This document shows, in pieces, positions 17,033-26,080 of a DNA stretch of 64,000 nucleotides (positions are counted from its first letter, which is position 1; each line of letters starts with the position of its first letter). The stretch lies in the NCBI GenBank assembly GCA_016704275.1, contig JADJAK010000001.1, forward strand, positions 124,001 through 188,000, given 5' to 3'. The stretch comes from Gemmatimonadota bacterium (GTDB lineage Bacteria; Gemmatimonadota; Gemmatimonadetes; Gemmatimonadales; GWC2-71-9). The notes below the pieces were generated by a model. That model worked only from the letters and a program-made list of their open reading frames with translations, searched no databases and was not told where the DNA came from. Made by a program: the position numbers and the translations under genes.

Positions 17033-18157
17033 TCAGCCGGCCACAGGTCGGTCGGAGAGCGTACCGGCCTTCTGTTCGACGCGGTCCAGCAACTGCTGCC
17101 AACTCTCGGCAAACTTCGCCACACCATCGGCTTCGAGGAACGCGGTGCGCTCCGCGAGCGATCCGACACCGAGCGCATCATACGCGATCAGCGTGCGGGC
17201 CGCCTCCGCCTCGGCCGCCGGCGTGATCCGCACGTGCGGATCGCCGTGGTCGGCGTAGGCGCGGAACGTCTCTGGCGGCAGCGTGTTCACGGTGTCCGGG
17301 GCGATCAGCGCCTCGACATAGAGGACGTCCGACAACGACGGATCCTTGGTGCTGGTCGAGGCCCACAGGGTCCGCTGCGCCTTGGCGCCCTTGGCGGCGA
17401 GCGCCTGCCAGCGCGGGGTGAGCAGCGTCTCGCCGAAGGCCGCATAGGCGGCGACGGCGTTGGCGATCGCGACCTGGTCCTTGAGCCCGGCGCCGGCAGC
17501 GCCGGCCTTGGCGATCGCGGCGTTGGCCTGGCCGTCGACGCGGCTGACGAAGAACGACGCCACCGAGTGGATGGTGTCGATCGGCAATCCGGCCGCCGCG
17601 CGCTGCTCGAGGCCGCGGCAGAAGGCATCGACGACCTCGCGGTAGCGCACCACCGAGAAGAGCAGCGTCACGTTGATGTTGATCCCCTTGGCGAGGCAGT
17701 GCGTGATCGCCGGCAAGCCCTCGCGCGTGCCGGGGATCTTGATCATCGCATTCGGTCGATCGACGCGCGCCCAGAGGCGCTCCGCCTGCACGATCGTCCC
17801 TTCGGTGTCGTGCGCGAGCGTCGGCGCCACCTCGAGCGAGACGGTGCCGTCGCCGTGGCCGCTGGCATCGTAGACCGGCCGGAAGACGTCGCACGCCGCC
17901 TGCACGTCGGCGACCATCAGCGACTCGACGATCTCCGCCGCGGTCGCGCCGCGCGCCGCGAGCACGCTGATGTCGGCGTCGTAGTCACTGCTCCCCGTGA
18001 TCGCCTTCTCGAAGATCGTCGGGTTGGAGGTCATGCCGAGGAGTCCGTCCTCGCGAATCAACCGGGCAAGTTCACCGGAGCGGACGAGGTCGCGCGTGAT
18101 GAAGTCGTACCACGGACTCTGCCCGAGGGCGCCGAGCCGAACGAGGGGATGGGTCAC
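17033..18157 (-). CDS. tal: Transaldolase
   Basis: Transfers a dihydroxyacetone unit between sedoheptulose-7-P/glyceraldehyde-3-P and erythrose-4-P/fructose-6-P in the non-oxidative pentose phosphate pathway. The 374-residue length fits the longer actinobacterial/cyanobacterial type. The N-terminal GMTSNPTIFEKAI signature is present, and the Schiff-base lysine lies in AMIKIPGT. The GTG start at 18157 overlaps the transketolase stop (GTGA) and is preferred to a longer frame that runs inside transketolase. Confidence 0.92.
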   Translation of the reverse strand: MTHPLVRLGALGQSPWYDFITRDLVRSGELARLIREDGLLGMTSNPTIFEKAITGSSDYDADISVLAARGATAAEIVESLMVADVQAACDVFRPVYDASGHGDGTVSLEVAPTLAHDTEGTIVQAERLWARVDRPNAMIKIPGTREGLPAITHCLAKGININVTLLFSVVRYREVVDAFCRGLEQRAAAGLPIDTIHSVASFFVSRVDGQANAAIAKAGAAGAGLKDQVAIANAVAAYAAFGETLLTPRWQALAAKGAKAQRTLWASTSTKDPSLSDVLYVEALIAPDTVNTLPPETFRAYADHGDPHVRITPAAEAEAARTLIAYDALGVGSLAERTAFLEADGVAKFAESWQQLLDRVEQKAGTLSDRPVAG

Positions 18158-20142
18158 GACGTGCTCGCGGTGAGAATGGAACGGACGGCGGCGACGACAT
18201 GCGCCGGCGTGAAGCCGAATTCCTGGAAGAGGCGTTCGCCCGGGGCGGACGCGCCGAAGTGATCGAGCCCGAGGGAGCGACCGCGGTCGCCGACCCAGCG
18301 GGACCAGCCGAAGGTGAGTCCCGCCTCGATCGACACCCGTGCCGTGATCGCCCTCGGCAGCACGCGCTCCTTCCACGCCGGGTCCTGCGCCGCGAAGAGT
18401 TCCCACGACGGCATCGACACGACCCGCGTCGGCGTCCCCTCGGCCTCGAGGGTCGCGGCCGCCGCCATCGCGACGTTCACCTCGGACCCCGTCGACAGAA
18501 TGATCGCCACGGGGGCGGTCGCCGGTTCATGCAGGATGTACCCGCCGCGCGCCGTGTCGGCCGACATGTCGGCGCGCCGCACGAGCGCCGGGAGCTTCTG
18601 TCGGGTGAGGATCAGCGCCGTCGGGCCGGTGCTGCGGCCGATCGCCGTCCGCCACGCCGCCACCGTCTCGGCGGCGTCGGCGGGGCGCAGCGTCACCAGG
18701 TTCGGGATGCCGCGAAGCATCGCAAGGTGCTCGATCGGCTGGTGCGTCGGACCATCTTCCCCGACGCCGATCGAATCGTGCGTGAAGATGTAGATCACCG
18801 GCAGACCCATCAGGCCGGCGAGTCGGATCGATGGCTTGCAGTAGTCGGCGAAGACCAGGAAGGTCGCGCCGTAGGGCCGCACGCCACCGTGGCATGCCAT
18901 CCCGTTCAGCGTGGCCGCCATCCCGTGCTCGCGGATGCCCCAGTGGAAGCGCGGGCCGGTGCTCGTGGCGGAGAAGACATCGCCGAACGTGATGTTGGTG
19001 CCGTTGCTGCCACCGAGGTCGGCCGAGCCGCCGGCCAAACCGGGAATCACGGGTGCCAGTGCCGCGAGGGCCTTCTGCGAGGCCTGCCGCGAGGCGACCG
19101 ACTCGTCGCTCAGGTCGGGAAGGTGGCTCGCCCAATCATCGGGGAGCGTGCCGGCGAGCTGTGCGCGGTAGGCGGCGGCCTTCGGGCTCGCTGCCATGCG
19201 CCCTTCCCACGCCTGCACCAGCTCGCGGCCGCGCTCGGCGAGCGGTGCCATCTCCGCGTACGCCTCGGGCGCGACATGGAAGGGCTCGGTCGGCCAATCG
19301 AGGAGCGCCTTGGTGCGGGTGATCTCGTCGGCGCCGAGCGGCTCGCCGTGGGCCTTGGACGAATCGCGCTTGGTCGGGGCCGGGTCGCCGATGATCGTGC
19401 GCAACACGATCAGCGTCGGCGCATCGGCATGGGCGGCGGCCTGGGTCAGGGCCGTGTCGATGTCGTCGAGGTCGTTGCCATCGCGGACGTGGAGCACGTG
19501 CCAGCCATAGGCAGCGAAACGGGCGCCGACATCTTCCGAGAAGCAGAGGTCCGTGCGCCCGTCGATGGTGATCTTGTTGTCGTCCCAGATGACCGTGAGG
19601 CGGTCGAGCTTGAGGTGGCCCGCCAGCGACGCTGCCTCGCTCGCCACGCCTTCCATCAGGTCGCCGTCGGAGCAGAGCACCCAGGTGCGGTGATCGCAGA
19701 GTTCCGCGCCGTACTGCTCGCGCAGCATCCGCTCCGCAATCGCCATCCCGACGCCGTTGCCGATCCCCTGGCCCAGCGGGCCGGTGGTGGTCTCGACCCC
19801 GACGGTGTGCCCGCGCTCCGGGTGACCCGGCGTCTTCGAGCCCCACTGCCGGAAGCGCTTGATCTCCTCCAGCGGCAGGTCGTAGCCGCTGAGGTGCAGC
19901 GCGCCGTAGAGCAACATCGACGCGTGCCCGCAGGAGAGGACGAAGCGATCGCGGTCGGCCCACTCCGGGGCGTGCGGGGCGTGCTTCAGGTGACGGCGGT
20001 ACAGGACGTACGCCACCGGGGCGAGCGCCATCGGCGTCCCGGGGTGCCCCGAGTTGGCCTGCTGTACGGCATCCATGGCCAGGACGCGGAGTGAATTGAT
20101 GGTCTTCCAGGCGGCGTCAGTGGCCAAGGTTGCGTCGGTCAC
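18154..20142 (-). CDS. tkt: Transketolase
   Basis: Thiamine-diphosphate enzyme of the non-oxidative pentose phosphate pathway; moves two-carbon units between ketose and aldose phosphates. 662 residues, normal length. Domain order is N-terminal TPP domain (ANSGHPGTPMALAP at 29-42, TTGPLGQGIGNGVGMA, GDGDLMEGVASEA), pyrimidine-binding domain (FHWGIREHGMAATLNGMA with catalytic Glu) and C-terminal domain (GPTHQPIEHLAMLRGIPN). First gene of a unit with transaldolase and a symporter. Confidence 0.95.
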   Translation of the reverse strand: MTDATLATDAAWKTINSLRVLAMDAVQQANSGHPGTPMALAPVAYVLYRRHLKHAPHAPEWADRDRFVLSCGHASMLLYGALHLSGYDLPLEEIKRFRQWGSKTPGHPERGHTVGVETTTGPLGQGIGNGVGMAIAERMLREQYGAELCDHRTWVLCSDGDLMEGVASEAASLAGHLKLDRLTVIWDDNKITIDGRTDLCFSEDVGARFAAYGWHVLHVRDGNDLDDIDTALTQAAAHADAPTLIVLRTIIGDPAPTKRDSSKAHGEPLGADEITRTKALLDWPTEPFHVAPEAYAEMAPLAERGRELVQAWEGRMAASPKAAAYRAQLAGTLPDDWASHLPDLSDESVASRQASQKALAALAPVIPGLAGGSADLGGSNGTNITFGDVFSATSTGPRFHWGIREHGMAATLNGMACHGGVRPYGATFLVFADYCKPSIRLAGLMGLPVIYIFTHDSIGVGEDGPTHQPIEHLAMLRGIPNLVTLRPADAAETVAAWRTAIGRSTGPTALILTRQKLPALVRRADMSADTARGGYILHEPATAPVAIILSTGSEVNVAMAAAATLEAEGTPTRVVSMPSWELFAAQDPAWKERVLPRAITARVSIEAGLTFGWSRWVGDRGRSLGLDHFGASAPGERLFQEFGFTPAHVVAAVRSILTASTS

Positions 20143-20232
20143 GGCGTGTCGAGCTCACAGGTCTGGGGAACGGGGGGGGACAACAGCAAAGATAACGTCC
20201 CCACGCCCGTGGCTGAGCCTCCCCGACCGCGA

Positions 20233-20478
20233 CTACTTCTTCCGGCGTGCCCGGGCCACCCCGACCCCGGCCGCGACCACCGCGGCCGCGCCCAGCACTG
20301 CGGCCGCGACCTTCTTCCGCTTGGCCACCTTTGCCTCCTTGCCGGAGACCTTGTCGGCCAGCTTCTGGACCGCCGCCTTCGCCGCCGCCCCCGACTTCGC
20401 GACGTCCTTCTTCGCCTCGGCCACCGCGTTCTTCACAGCCTTGGATGCCGCCTTCTTGGTCGCCTTCGAGATCGCCAT
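20233..20478 (-). CDS. Small Lys/Ala-rich histone-like protein
   Basis: An 81-residue, very basic protein starting MAISKATKKAASKAV. It is almost entirely Lys, Ala and Val, with an N-terminal helix of KAVKNAVAEAKKDVAK type, a hydrophobic stretch (VAAAVLGAAAVVAAGVGVA) and a basic end RARRKK. A GGAG about 10 bp upstream of ATG 20478 supports this start. The composition resembles bacterial histone H1-like or PhaF/AlgP tails. The hydrophobic helix near the C-terminus would also fit membrane anchoring. Function not assigned. Confidence 0.6.
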   Translation of the reverse strand: MAISKATKKAASKAVKNAVAEAKKDVAKSGAAAKAAVQKLADKVSGKEAKVAKRKKVAAAVLGAAAVVAAGVGVARARRKK

Positions 20479-20557
20479 GGTCCACTCCGATGGATGAGAT
20501 GTACAGGGGGAACGCATCAGTGAAGGGGACGACTAAGCCGCACCCCCTGACACTACG

Positions 20558-20599
20558 ACCATCGATCATCGATCATCGATGATCGATGATCGATAACGG
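20558..20599. repeat. TCATCGA/TCGATGA inverted heptamer array
   Basis: TCATCGA units run into TCGATGA units, forming a head-on palindrome. The last codons and TGA of the glycerol-3-phosphate dehydrogenase gene are read from this array. Confidence 0.85.
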
Positions 20600-21739
20600 C
20601 TCCATCGCGGTTCGGCATGCCGGCAATTCCCGACCAAGGATCTCCCCAAGGCGATCGACCGCTTCCTCGGCCATCGCCCGATGCGTCGTCAGCTTGCCGC
20701 CGGCGATCGTCAGGATCTGGTCCTCGCGCAGGATCAGGTGTTCCCGGCTGCGCGCGCTCGCCGCGCCCTGTTGCCGGAGCAGCGGCCGGACCCCGGCCCA
20801 GCGGTCCTGAATGTCGGCCGCCGTCAGCTGCAGGGTGGGGAAGAGGTGCTGCACCGCGCGCAGCAGGTAGGCCACGTCGTCGTCGCCCACGGTCAGCGCG
20901 TCGGGCGATTCGGTCGTCTCGGTATCGGTCGTCCCGACCACCACGCGACGATGCTCCGGCTCCGGAATGCAGAACATCACCCGCTGGTCATCGGGGTGTC
21001 GCAGCGCCAGCGCCTGCGTCAGCGGCAGGCGCGCCGTGGGGAACGTGACATGAATGCCCTTTGTCCCGCCGACCAGACCGCGTTCAGGCAGGCCGATGCT
21101 CGCTCGGACTGCGTCAGTCCACGGCCCTGCCGCGATCACCAGCGTGCGCGCCGCGACGCGCTCGCCACCGGGGAGCGTGGCGACGATGCCCTGCGCACCG
21201 ACGCGGATGGCGGCCTCGCATTCCTCGACGATCCGCGCCCCACGAGACTGGGCGTCGGAAATCGTTGCCCAGACCAAGCCGATGTCGTCGCACCGCGCGT
21301 CTTGATAGACCGCGCCGCCGAGGAGCGGGGCGTTGGCCAGCAGTGGTTCGTGGCGGAGGAGGGCCGCCCGGGAGAGCGGATGATGCGGCCCCAAGGCGTG
21401 CTTCGCCGCCAACAACCGGTACAGCACGACCCCAACGCCGATGCGGCACCATTCCCACCAGGCCCCCCGCTCCAACACGAAATAGAAGGGGATCGGGTGG
21501 ACCAGCGTCGGGGCGATCGCCAGCAGCGTGGCCCGCTCCGCCAGCGCCTCGTGGACGAGGTGAATGTCGCCCATCTCGAGGTAGCGGATGCCACCGTGGA
21601 TCAGCCGGCTGGAGCGGGACGAGGTCCCCCAGCCGACGGTCCGCCGCTCCAGCAGGGTCACGGAGAGCCCGCGCATCACCGCGTCGCGGGCCACTGCCGC
21701 GCCCACGATGCCACCGCCAATGATGAGCAGGTCCTGCAT
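20573..21739 (-). CDS. glpD: Glycerol-3-phosphate dehydrogenase (FAD)
   Basis: Oxidises sn-glycerol-3-phosphate to dihydroxyacetone phosphate at the membrane and passes electrons to quinone. The 388-residue protein begins at ATG 21739 with the FAD-binding MQDLLIIGGGIVGAAVARDA and carries the GlpD marker SSRSSRLIHGGIRYLE. The C-terminal part (ILTIAGGKLTTHRAMAEEAVD) matches the family. It is shorter than E. coli GlpD (about 500), lacking most of the C-terminal cap domain. The last residues (SIIDHR) come from the adjacent heptamer array. It is divergent from the CarH-like gene. Confidence 0.85.
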   Translation of the reverse strand: MQDLLIIGGGIVGAAVARDAVMRGLSVTLLERRTVGWGTSSRSSRLIHGGIRYLEMGDIHLVHEALAERATLLAIAPTLVHPIPFYFVLERGAWWEWCRIGVGVVLYRLLAAKHALGPHHPLSRAALLRHEPLLANAPLLGGAVYQDARCDDIGLVWATISDAQSRGARIVEECEAAIRVGAQGIVATLPGGERVAARTLVIAAGPWTDAVRASIGLPERGLVGGTKGIHVTFPTARLPLTQALALRHPDDQRVMFCIPEPEHRRVVVGTTDTETTESPDALTVGDDDVAYLLRAVQHLFPTLQLTAADIQDRWAGVRPLLRQQGAASARSREHLILREDQILTIAGGKLTTHRAMAEEAVDRLGEILGRELPACRTAMEPLSIIDHR

Positions 21740-21753
21740 TCGGGAGCCTCCCA

Positions 21754-21802
21754 GGATCGATGATCGATGGTCGATCATCGATGGTCGATCATCGATCATC
21801 GG
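21754..21802. repeat. TCGATGA/TCATCGA array in a divergent promoter region
   Basis: Seven mixed heptamer units (TCGATGA, TCGATGG, TCATCGA) within the 127 bp between the divergent glpD and carH starts. Here the array sits in a promoter region, not a terminator region. Confidence 0.8.
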
Positions 21803-21866
21803 CACTCGGGGACCCCTCCCCGCGCTTCGGGGTAACTTATCCCAACACCGTCCGCCCCGGGGTCCC

Positions 21867-22730
21867 GTGAATCCAGAGTTCCGCACCTATGAAATCCAGG
21901 AAGTGTCCGGGCTGACCGGGCTCTCTCGGGATCGACTGCGGGCCTGGGAGCGGCGCTACGAGGCGGTCCGGCCGGTCCGACAGGCCAACGGGTACCGCGC
22001 CTACACCGCCGATCAGGTCGCCCTCCTTCGCGCCTACGGCCGATTGGTGACCCAGGGGGCCAGGATCGGGTCGCTGGTCGGGCTTCCCGCGGCCGAGGTG
22101 ATTGAGACTGCCTGGCGGGAGTCGCCGGACGGCACCCCCCTTGGGGCGCTGTTGGGCGCCATTCGCCGACTCGATCGCGAAGGGCTGGAGCGCGAGGTGG
22201 CCGAGCAGCTGGCCATTCGCGGCCTGACCCGTTTTGCCGACGAGATCGCCATGCCGCTGGCGACGCTGATCGGTGACCTCTGGTCCGTCGGCGACCTTCC
22301 GATCGCGGCGGAGCATCTCGCCAGCGAAGTGGTGATCCATGCCCTCAAGGAGGGCCTCCGCACCCAGCAGCTTCCGGGGCCGTTGGCGCTGGCCGCCTGC
22401 CTGCCCGGCGAACGGCATGAGTGGGGGTTCCTCACCACGCTCTGCCATCTGCAGGAGTGGGGCTGGGAGATCCGCTACCTCGGCGCCGACCTTCCGCTGG
22501 ACGAGGTGGTCGAATCGGCGTGGCAGGTGAACCCCGCCGCGGTCGCACTGTCGGTGAGTGACCCCGAAACCTGTGCCTACGTGCTGGATGAGCTGCTCGC
22601 GCTGCCGGCACGCCTCCCGAGTCGATGCTTCGTCTCGATCGGTGGGGCGGGGATCGAGGGTCGGCAGGCCACCTTGGCCGGGGCAGGATTCCAGATCGGT
22701 GCGGAGCCCTTTGCCCTCGCGCCGCGTTAA
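21867..22730 (+). CDS. carH: MerR-type B12-binding transcriptional regulator (CarH/LitR-like)
   Basis: A 287-residue light-responsive repressor candidate. GTG 21867 is the start. Domains: MerR HTH (YEIQEVSGLTGLSRDRLRAWERRY, 8-31), a four-helix cobalamin cap with the W-x9-EH motif (Trp139, Glu149, His150), and a Rossmann B12 domain with E-x-H-x-x-G (Glu182, His184, Gly187). In Thermus CarH adenosylcobalamin binds in the dark, forming a DNA-binding tetramer, and light releases it. The residue after the conserved Trp, His132 in Thermus CarH and the second cobalt ligand after illumination, is Ser140 here. The next three genes are carotenoid genes, its expected targets. Confidence 0.85.
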   Translation: MNPEFRTYEIQEVSGLTGLSRDRLRAWERRYEAVRPVRQANGYRAYTADQVALLRAYGRLVTQGARIGSLVGLPAAEVIETAWRESPDGTPLGALLGAIRRLDREGLEREVAEQLAIRGLTRFADEIAMPLATLIGDLWSVGDLPIAAEHLASEVVIHALKEGLRTQQLPGPLALAACLPGERHEWGFLTTLCHLQEWGWEIRYLGADLPLDEVVESAWQVNPAAVALSVSDPETCAYVLDELLALPARLPSRCFVSIGGAGIEGRQATLAGAGFQIGAEPFALAPR

Positions 22731-22767
22731 ATTTCCGCGCCCCCATTTTGCCCCAGACACGACACTC

Positions 22768-24342
22768 ATGACTCTCGATCCGGCCACCCTCACCGCGCCG
22801 CCGTCCAGCACCGACGACCTCGCGGCTGTTGTCACCGCCCCAGTGGGACCTGCCGTCACGGGCACGAGTGCCGTGATTGTGGGTGCGGGTATCGGCGGCC
22901 TGGCCAGCGCCATCCATCTGGCGCACGCCGGCTATCGCGTCACGGTGCTCGAGCGGCACGCCGGCCCGGGCGGCCGCAACGGACGCTGGGAGTCCGAGGG
23001 ATTCACCTTCGACACCGGGCCGTCGTTGCTGTTGATGCTGGAGTACTGGCACAAGCTGTTCGCGATGGTCGGCCGGAAGGTCGAGGACTACCTGGACGTC
23101 GTGCAGGTGCTCCCGAACTACAACGTGCACTTCGCCGACGGCACCGTGCTGGAGATGACGCCCCAGCTCAACGTCCTCCTCGAGGGGATGGAGAAGATCG
23201 AGCCGGGGTGCGGACCGCGGGTGCTCGAGTATCTCGCCCGCACCAAGCGGATGTATGACTCGGGGCTCGAGTTCATCTCGAAGAACATGACATCGCCGCT
23301 CGACATGATCTCGCCCAGTCGCCTCGGCTCGCTCGCCAACCTCGGTGCACTCGGTGACCTGCAGAAGCTGATCGCCAAGTACGTCAAGGACGAGCGGCTG
23401 CAGCAGGCGCTCTCGTTCCAGGCGCTGTACCTCGGCCTCTCGCCGTACGATGCGCTGGCGATTTATGCGCTGCTGCCCTACACCGAGATCGGCGGCGGAG
23501 TGCACTACCCCATGGGCGGGATGTACGAGTTGCCGCTCGCCCTCGAGAAGCTCGGTCGCGAGCTGGGCGTGCAGTACCGCTACGGCGCCAAGGTCACCGA
23601 ACTCGAGAAGCGCGGCGACACGGTGACGGCGGTGCAGCTCGAGGACGGCTCGCGGGTGGCCGGCGACGTCGTGCTCGTGAATGCCGACCTGCCCTACGCC
23701 TATCAGTCGCTGCTCAAGGAGCCGTATCCGAAGATCGAGCAGAAGCGCTTCTCCTGCTCCGTGGTGCTGATGTACCTCGGCGTGAAGAAGGAGTACGCCA
23801 ACCTCGAGCATCACAACTTCATCGTCGCCAAGGACATGCGCGAGGCGTGCCGCCAGCTCTTCGAGGAGCACGCGATGCCGGAGGATCCGCCGTATTACGT
23901 CGTGGCGAGCACGCGCACCGACAAGGGCAGCGCCCCCGACGGCTGCGAGAACATCTTCGTGCTGGTGCTCGCGCCGTCGCAGCACCCCGATCCCGCGCGC
24001 CGCATCGACTGGGCGGTCGAGGGGCCGAAGGTCGAGGCGCGCATGCTCGAGAAGCTCGAGCAGTGGGCGATGCCCGGCCTGCGCGAGAACCTCGTCACCA
24101 AGCGGCTGGTCACCCCGACCGACTTCACGATCGACTACGGCAATCTGCGCGGCGAGGCGTTCGGCCTGTCGCACAACCTGATGCAGATCGGCGCATTCCG
24201 GCCGCAGAATCGTCATCCGAAGTACGGCAACCTCTTCTTCGTCGGCCAGAGCACGCACCCCGGGTGCGGCCTGCCGATGGCGCTGATCTCGGCGGAGTGC
24301 GTCACGGAGCGAATCGTCGCGGAGCGACCGGTCACCGGATGA
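22768..24342 (+). CDS. crtI: Phytoene desaturase family protein
   Basis: FAD-dependent desaturase that introduces conjugated double bonds into phytoene. 524 residues from ATG 22768. The dinucleotide fold is SAVIVGAGIGGLASAIHLA (about 32-50), followed by LERHAGPGGRNGRW. The C-terminal signature FFVGQSTHPGCGLPMALIS is typical of CrtI. The first 28 residues are an unconserved Ala/Thr-rich extension. Located 37 bp after carH and overlapping crtB by ATGA, so it is part of a carotenoid operon. How many desaturation steps it performs cannot be told from sequence. Confidence 0.92.
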   Translation: MTLDPATLTAPPSSTDDLAAVVTAPVGPAVTGTSAVIVGAGIGGLASAIHLAHAGYRVTVLERHAGPGGRNGRWESEGFTFDTGPSLLLMLEYWHKLFAMVGRKVEDYLDVVQVLPNYNVHFADGTVLEMTPQLNVLLEGMEKIEPGCGPRVLEYLARTKRMYDSGLEFISKNMTSPLDMISPSRLGSLANLGALGDLQKLIAKYVKDERLQQALSFQALYLGLSPYDALAIYALLPYTEIGGGVHYPMGGMYELPLALEKLGRELGVQYRYGAKVTELEKRGDTVTAVQLEDGSRVAGDVVLVNADLPYAYQSLLKEPYPKIEQKRFSCSVVLMYLGVKKEYANLEHHNFIVAKDMREACRQLFEEHAMPEDPPYYVVASTRTDKGSAPDGCENIFVLVLAPSQHPDPARRIDWAVEGPKVEARMLEKLEQWAMPGLRENLVTKRLVTPTDFTIDYGNLRGEAFGLSHNLMQIGAFRPQNRHPKYGNLFFVGQSTHPGCGLPMALISAECVTERIVAERPVTG

Positions 24343-25238
24343 CGCGCCTCGTCGAGCAGGGCTACGCGCGCGCCGAGGGCATCACGGCGGATTGGGCGAA
24401 GTCGTTCTACTTCGCCTCGCGCTTCCTGCCGCTCGCGAAGAAGCGGGCGATCTTCGCGCTCTACGAGTACTGCCGTCACGCCGACAACCTCGTCGACGAT
24501 CGGGGGGATCGGCCGATCGCCGAGGTGCGCGCCGAGATCGCCGCCCTGGACGCCGACCTCCGTCGCATCCATGCGGGCGAGGATCCGGTCGACCCGCGCT
24601 GGCTGGCGCTGCGCGACACGATGCGGCGCTTCCCGATTCCGCTCGAACCGCTCACCGATCTGCTGGTCGGCGTCGCGATCGATCTGGAGCCGGTGGAATT
24701 CGAGGACTTCGCCACCTTGCACCGCTACTGCTATCTGGTGGCCGGCGGCGTCGGGCTGATGCTCGGTCCGGTGCTCGGGGCGCCACCGCAGGCGTTTCGC
24801 GAGCCCGGCGTCGGACTCGGCGTCGCGATGCAGCTGACCAACGTCCTGCGCGACATCGGCGAGGATCTCGATCGCGGCCGAGTCTATCTCCCCCGCGAAG
24901 AGCTCGAGCGATTCGGACTGACCCGCGCCGATCTCGAGGCCCGCAAGGTCACGCCCGATTTCGTGCGGATGATGCAGTGGCAGGTGGCACGCGCGCGCCG
25001 CTACTTCGAGGATGCCGACGTCGTGATCGGTCTCTTCCCCCGTGATGGCTCGCGCCTCACGGTGCGGTTGCTGCAGCAGACCTACGCCGGCATTCTCGAC
25101 GTGATCGAGGCGAATCAGTACAACGTCTTCACCCGGCGCGCCTTCACGACGATGCCGAAGAAGCTCTCGATCCTCGCCCGCGCGCTGTGGGATGAACGTT
25201 TCCTCCCCGGCGCCGTCCCGGGCGAACAGTCCGCATGA
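24339..25238 (+). CDS. crtB: Phytoene/squalene synthase family protein
   Basis: Condenses two prenyl diphosphates (geranylgeranyl diphosphate for phytoene). 299 residues. Both aspartate-rich motifs that bind diphosphate-Mg2+ are present: DNLVDD (49-54) and NVLRDIGEDLDRGR (about 168-181), together with the YCYLVAGGVG helix. Start ATG 24339 overlaps the crtI stop. Phytoene synthase is preferred over squalene synthase because of the crtI neighbour. Confidence 0.92.
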   Translation: MTRLVEQGYARAEGITADWAKSFYFASRFLPLAKKRAIFALYEYCRHADNLVDDRGDRPIAEVRAEIAALDADLRRIHAGEDPVDPRWLALRDTMRRFPIPLEPLTDLLVGVAIDLEPVEFEDFATLHRYCYLVAGGVGLMLGPVLGAPPQAFREPGVGLGVAMQLTNVLRDIGEDLDRGRVYLPREELERFGLTRADLEARKVTPDFVRMMQWQVARARRYFEDADVVIGLFPRDGSRLTVRLLQQTYAGILDVIEANQYNVFTRRAFTTMPKKLSILARALWDERFLPGAVPGEQSA

Positions 25239-26014
25239 CCGATCGCGGCGCCCTGCCCGCACCGCTTCCCCCGCCCGGGCCGTTCGCGGTCCGGGCGTTT
25301 CAGCGCTATGTGGCGCGCCTCGCGCGCAAGAGCCTTGCGTCGGTGCGCTGGCACGCGCTCGACGACTGGCAGGCGTGGCCGCCGTTGCCCACCCTCGTGG
25401 TGGCGAATCACACGAACTGGTGGGACGGCTTCCTGTCGAGTCCGCTCTCCACCGCGATGGGCCATCATTTCCGGATCTTGATGGAGGCGCGCAACCTCGC
25501 CCGCTACAAGATCTTTCTGCGGGTCGGTGCGCTCCCCATCGAACGACGGTCACCCACGCAGGCGATGCGCGATCTCGCGCGGGCGACCGCCTGCCTGGCG
25601 CCGGGGACGATGGTGTGGATCTATCCGCAGGGGCAGCGCAGTCCGGCCGCGGCGCCGATTGCCGACCTCGAACGAGGCGCTGCCTGGATGATCGAGCGGC
25701 ACGGCGGACCGATCCGCGTCCTCCCGGTCGCCTTCCGCTACCCCTTCCTCGGGGAGCAACAGCCGGAGTGCTTCATCCTGGCTGGTCAGTCGTGGGTGGA
25801 GTCCCCGGGTGCGAGCATGCAGCGCGCGGCCGTGCACGGACGCCTGACCGAGGGCTTGCGGGCGACCATCGCCACGCTCGATGCGCGGCTCGTGTCGGAG
25901 TCCCTCGACGATTTCGCCATGCTCATCGCCGGGCGTCCGTCGATCAACACCCGACTGGACGCGGTCCGACATCGCCTCGGCCTGCTCGATGACTACGATC
26001 GTCGGAACGGCTGA
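25235..26014 (+). CDS. PlsC-type acyltransferase in carotenoid operon
   Basis: A 259-residue lysophospholipid-acyltransferase-like protein. The catalytic NH-x4-D motif is NHTNWWD (His59, Asp64). The second block is VGALPIERRSP and the third is MVWIYPQGQRSP, which replaces the usual FPEGTRS. It overlaps crtB by ATGA and is the last gene before a strong hairpin. By inference it may acylate a carotenoid (for instance a glycosyl carotenoid) rather than a phospholipid, as acyltransferases in carotenoid clusters do. No glycosyltransferase is seen nearby, so this is uncertain. Confidence 0.8.
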   Translation: MTDRGALPAPLPPPGPFAVRAFQRYVARLARKSLASVRWHALDDWQAWPPLPTLVVANHTNWWDGFLSSPLSTAMGHHFRILMEARNLARYKIFLRVGALPIERRSPTQAMRDLARATACLAPGTMVWIYPQGQRSPAAAPIADLERGAAWMIERHGGPIRVLPVAFRYPFLGEQQPECFILAGQSWVESPGASMQRAAVHGRLTEGLRATIATLDARLVSESLDDFAMLIAGRPSINTRLDAVRHRLGLLDDYDRRNG

Positions 26015-26022
26015 CCGGAAAT

Positions 26023-26063
26023 GCAATGCGCGGGTGCGGCCAGAGGCCGCACCCGCGCATTGC
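26023..26063. terminator. Perfect 19-bp hairpin, bidirectional terminator
   Basis: Arms 26023-26041 and 26045-26063 pair over 19 bp with a 3-base loop (AGA). It lies between the convergent carotenoid operon and PEP-CTERM gene. It has no T tract on either side, so it may rely on the stem alone or on Rho. Confidence 0.75.
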
Positions 26064-26080
26064 GTCAGGCTGGTGAACGC

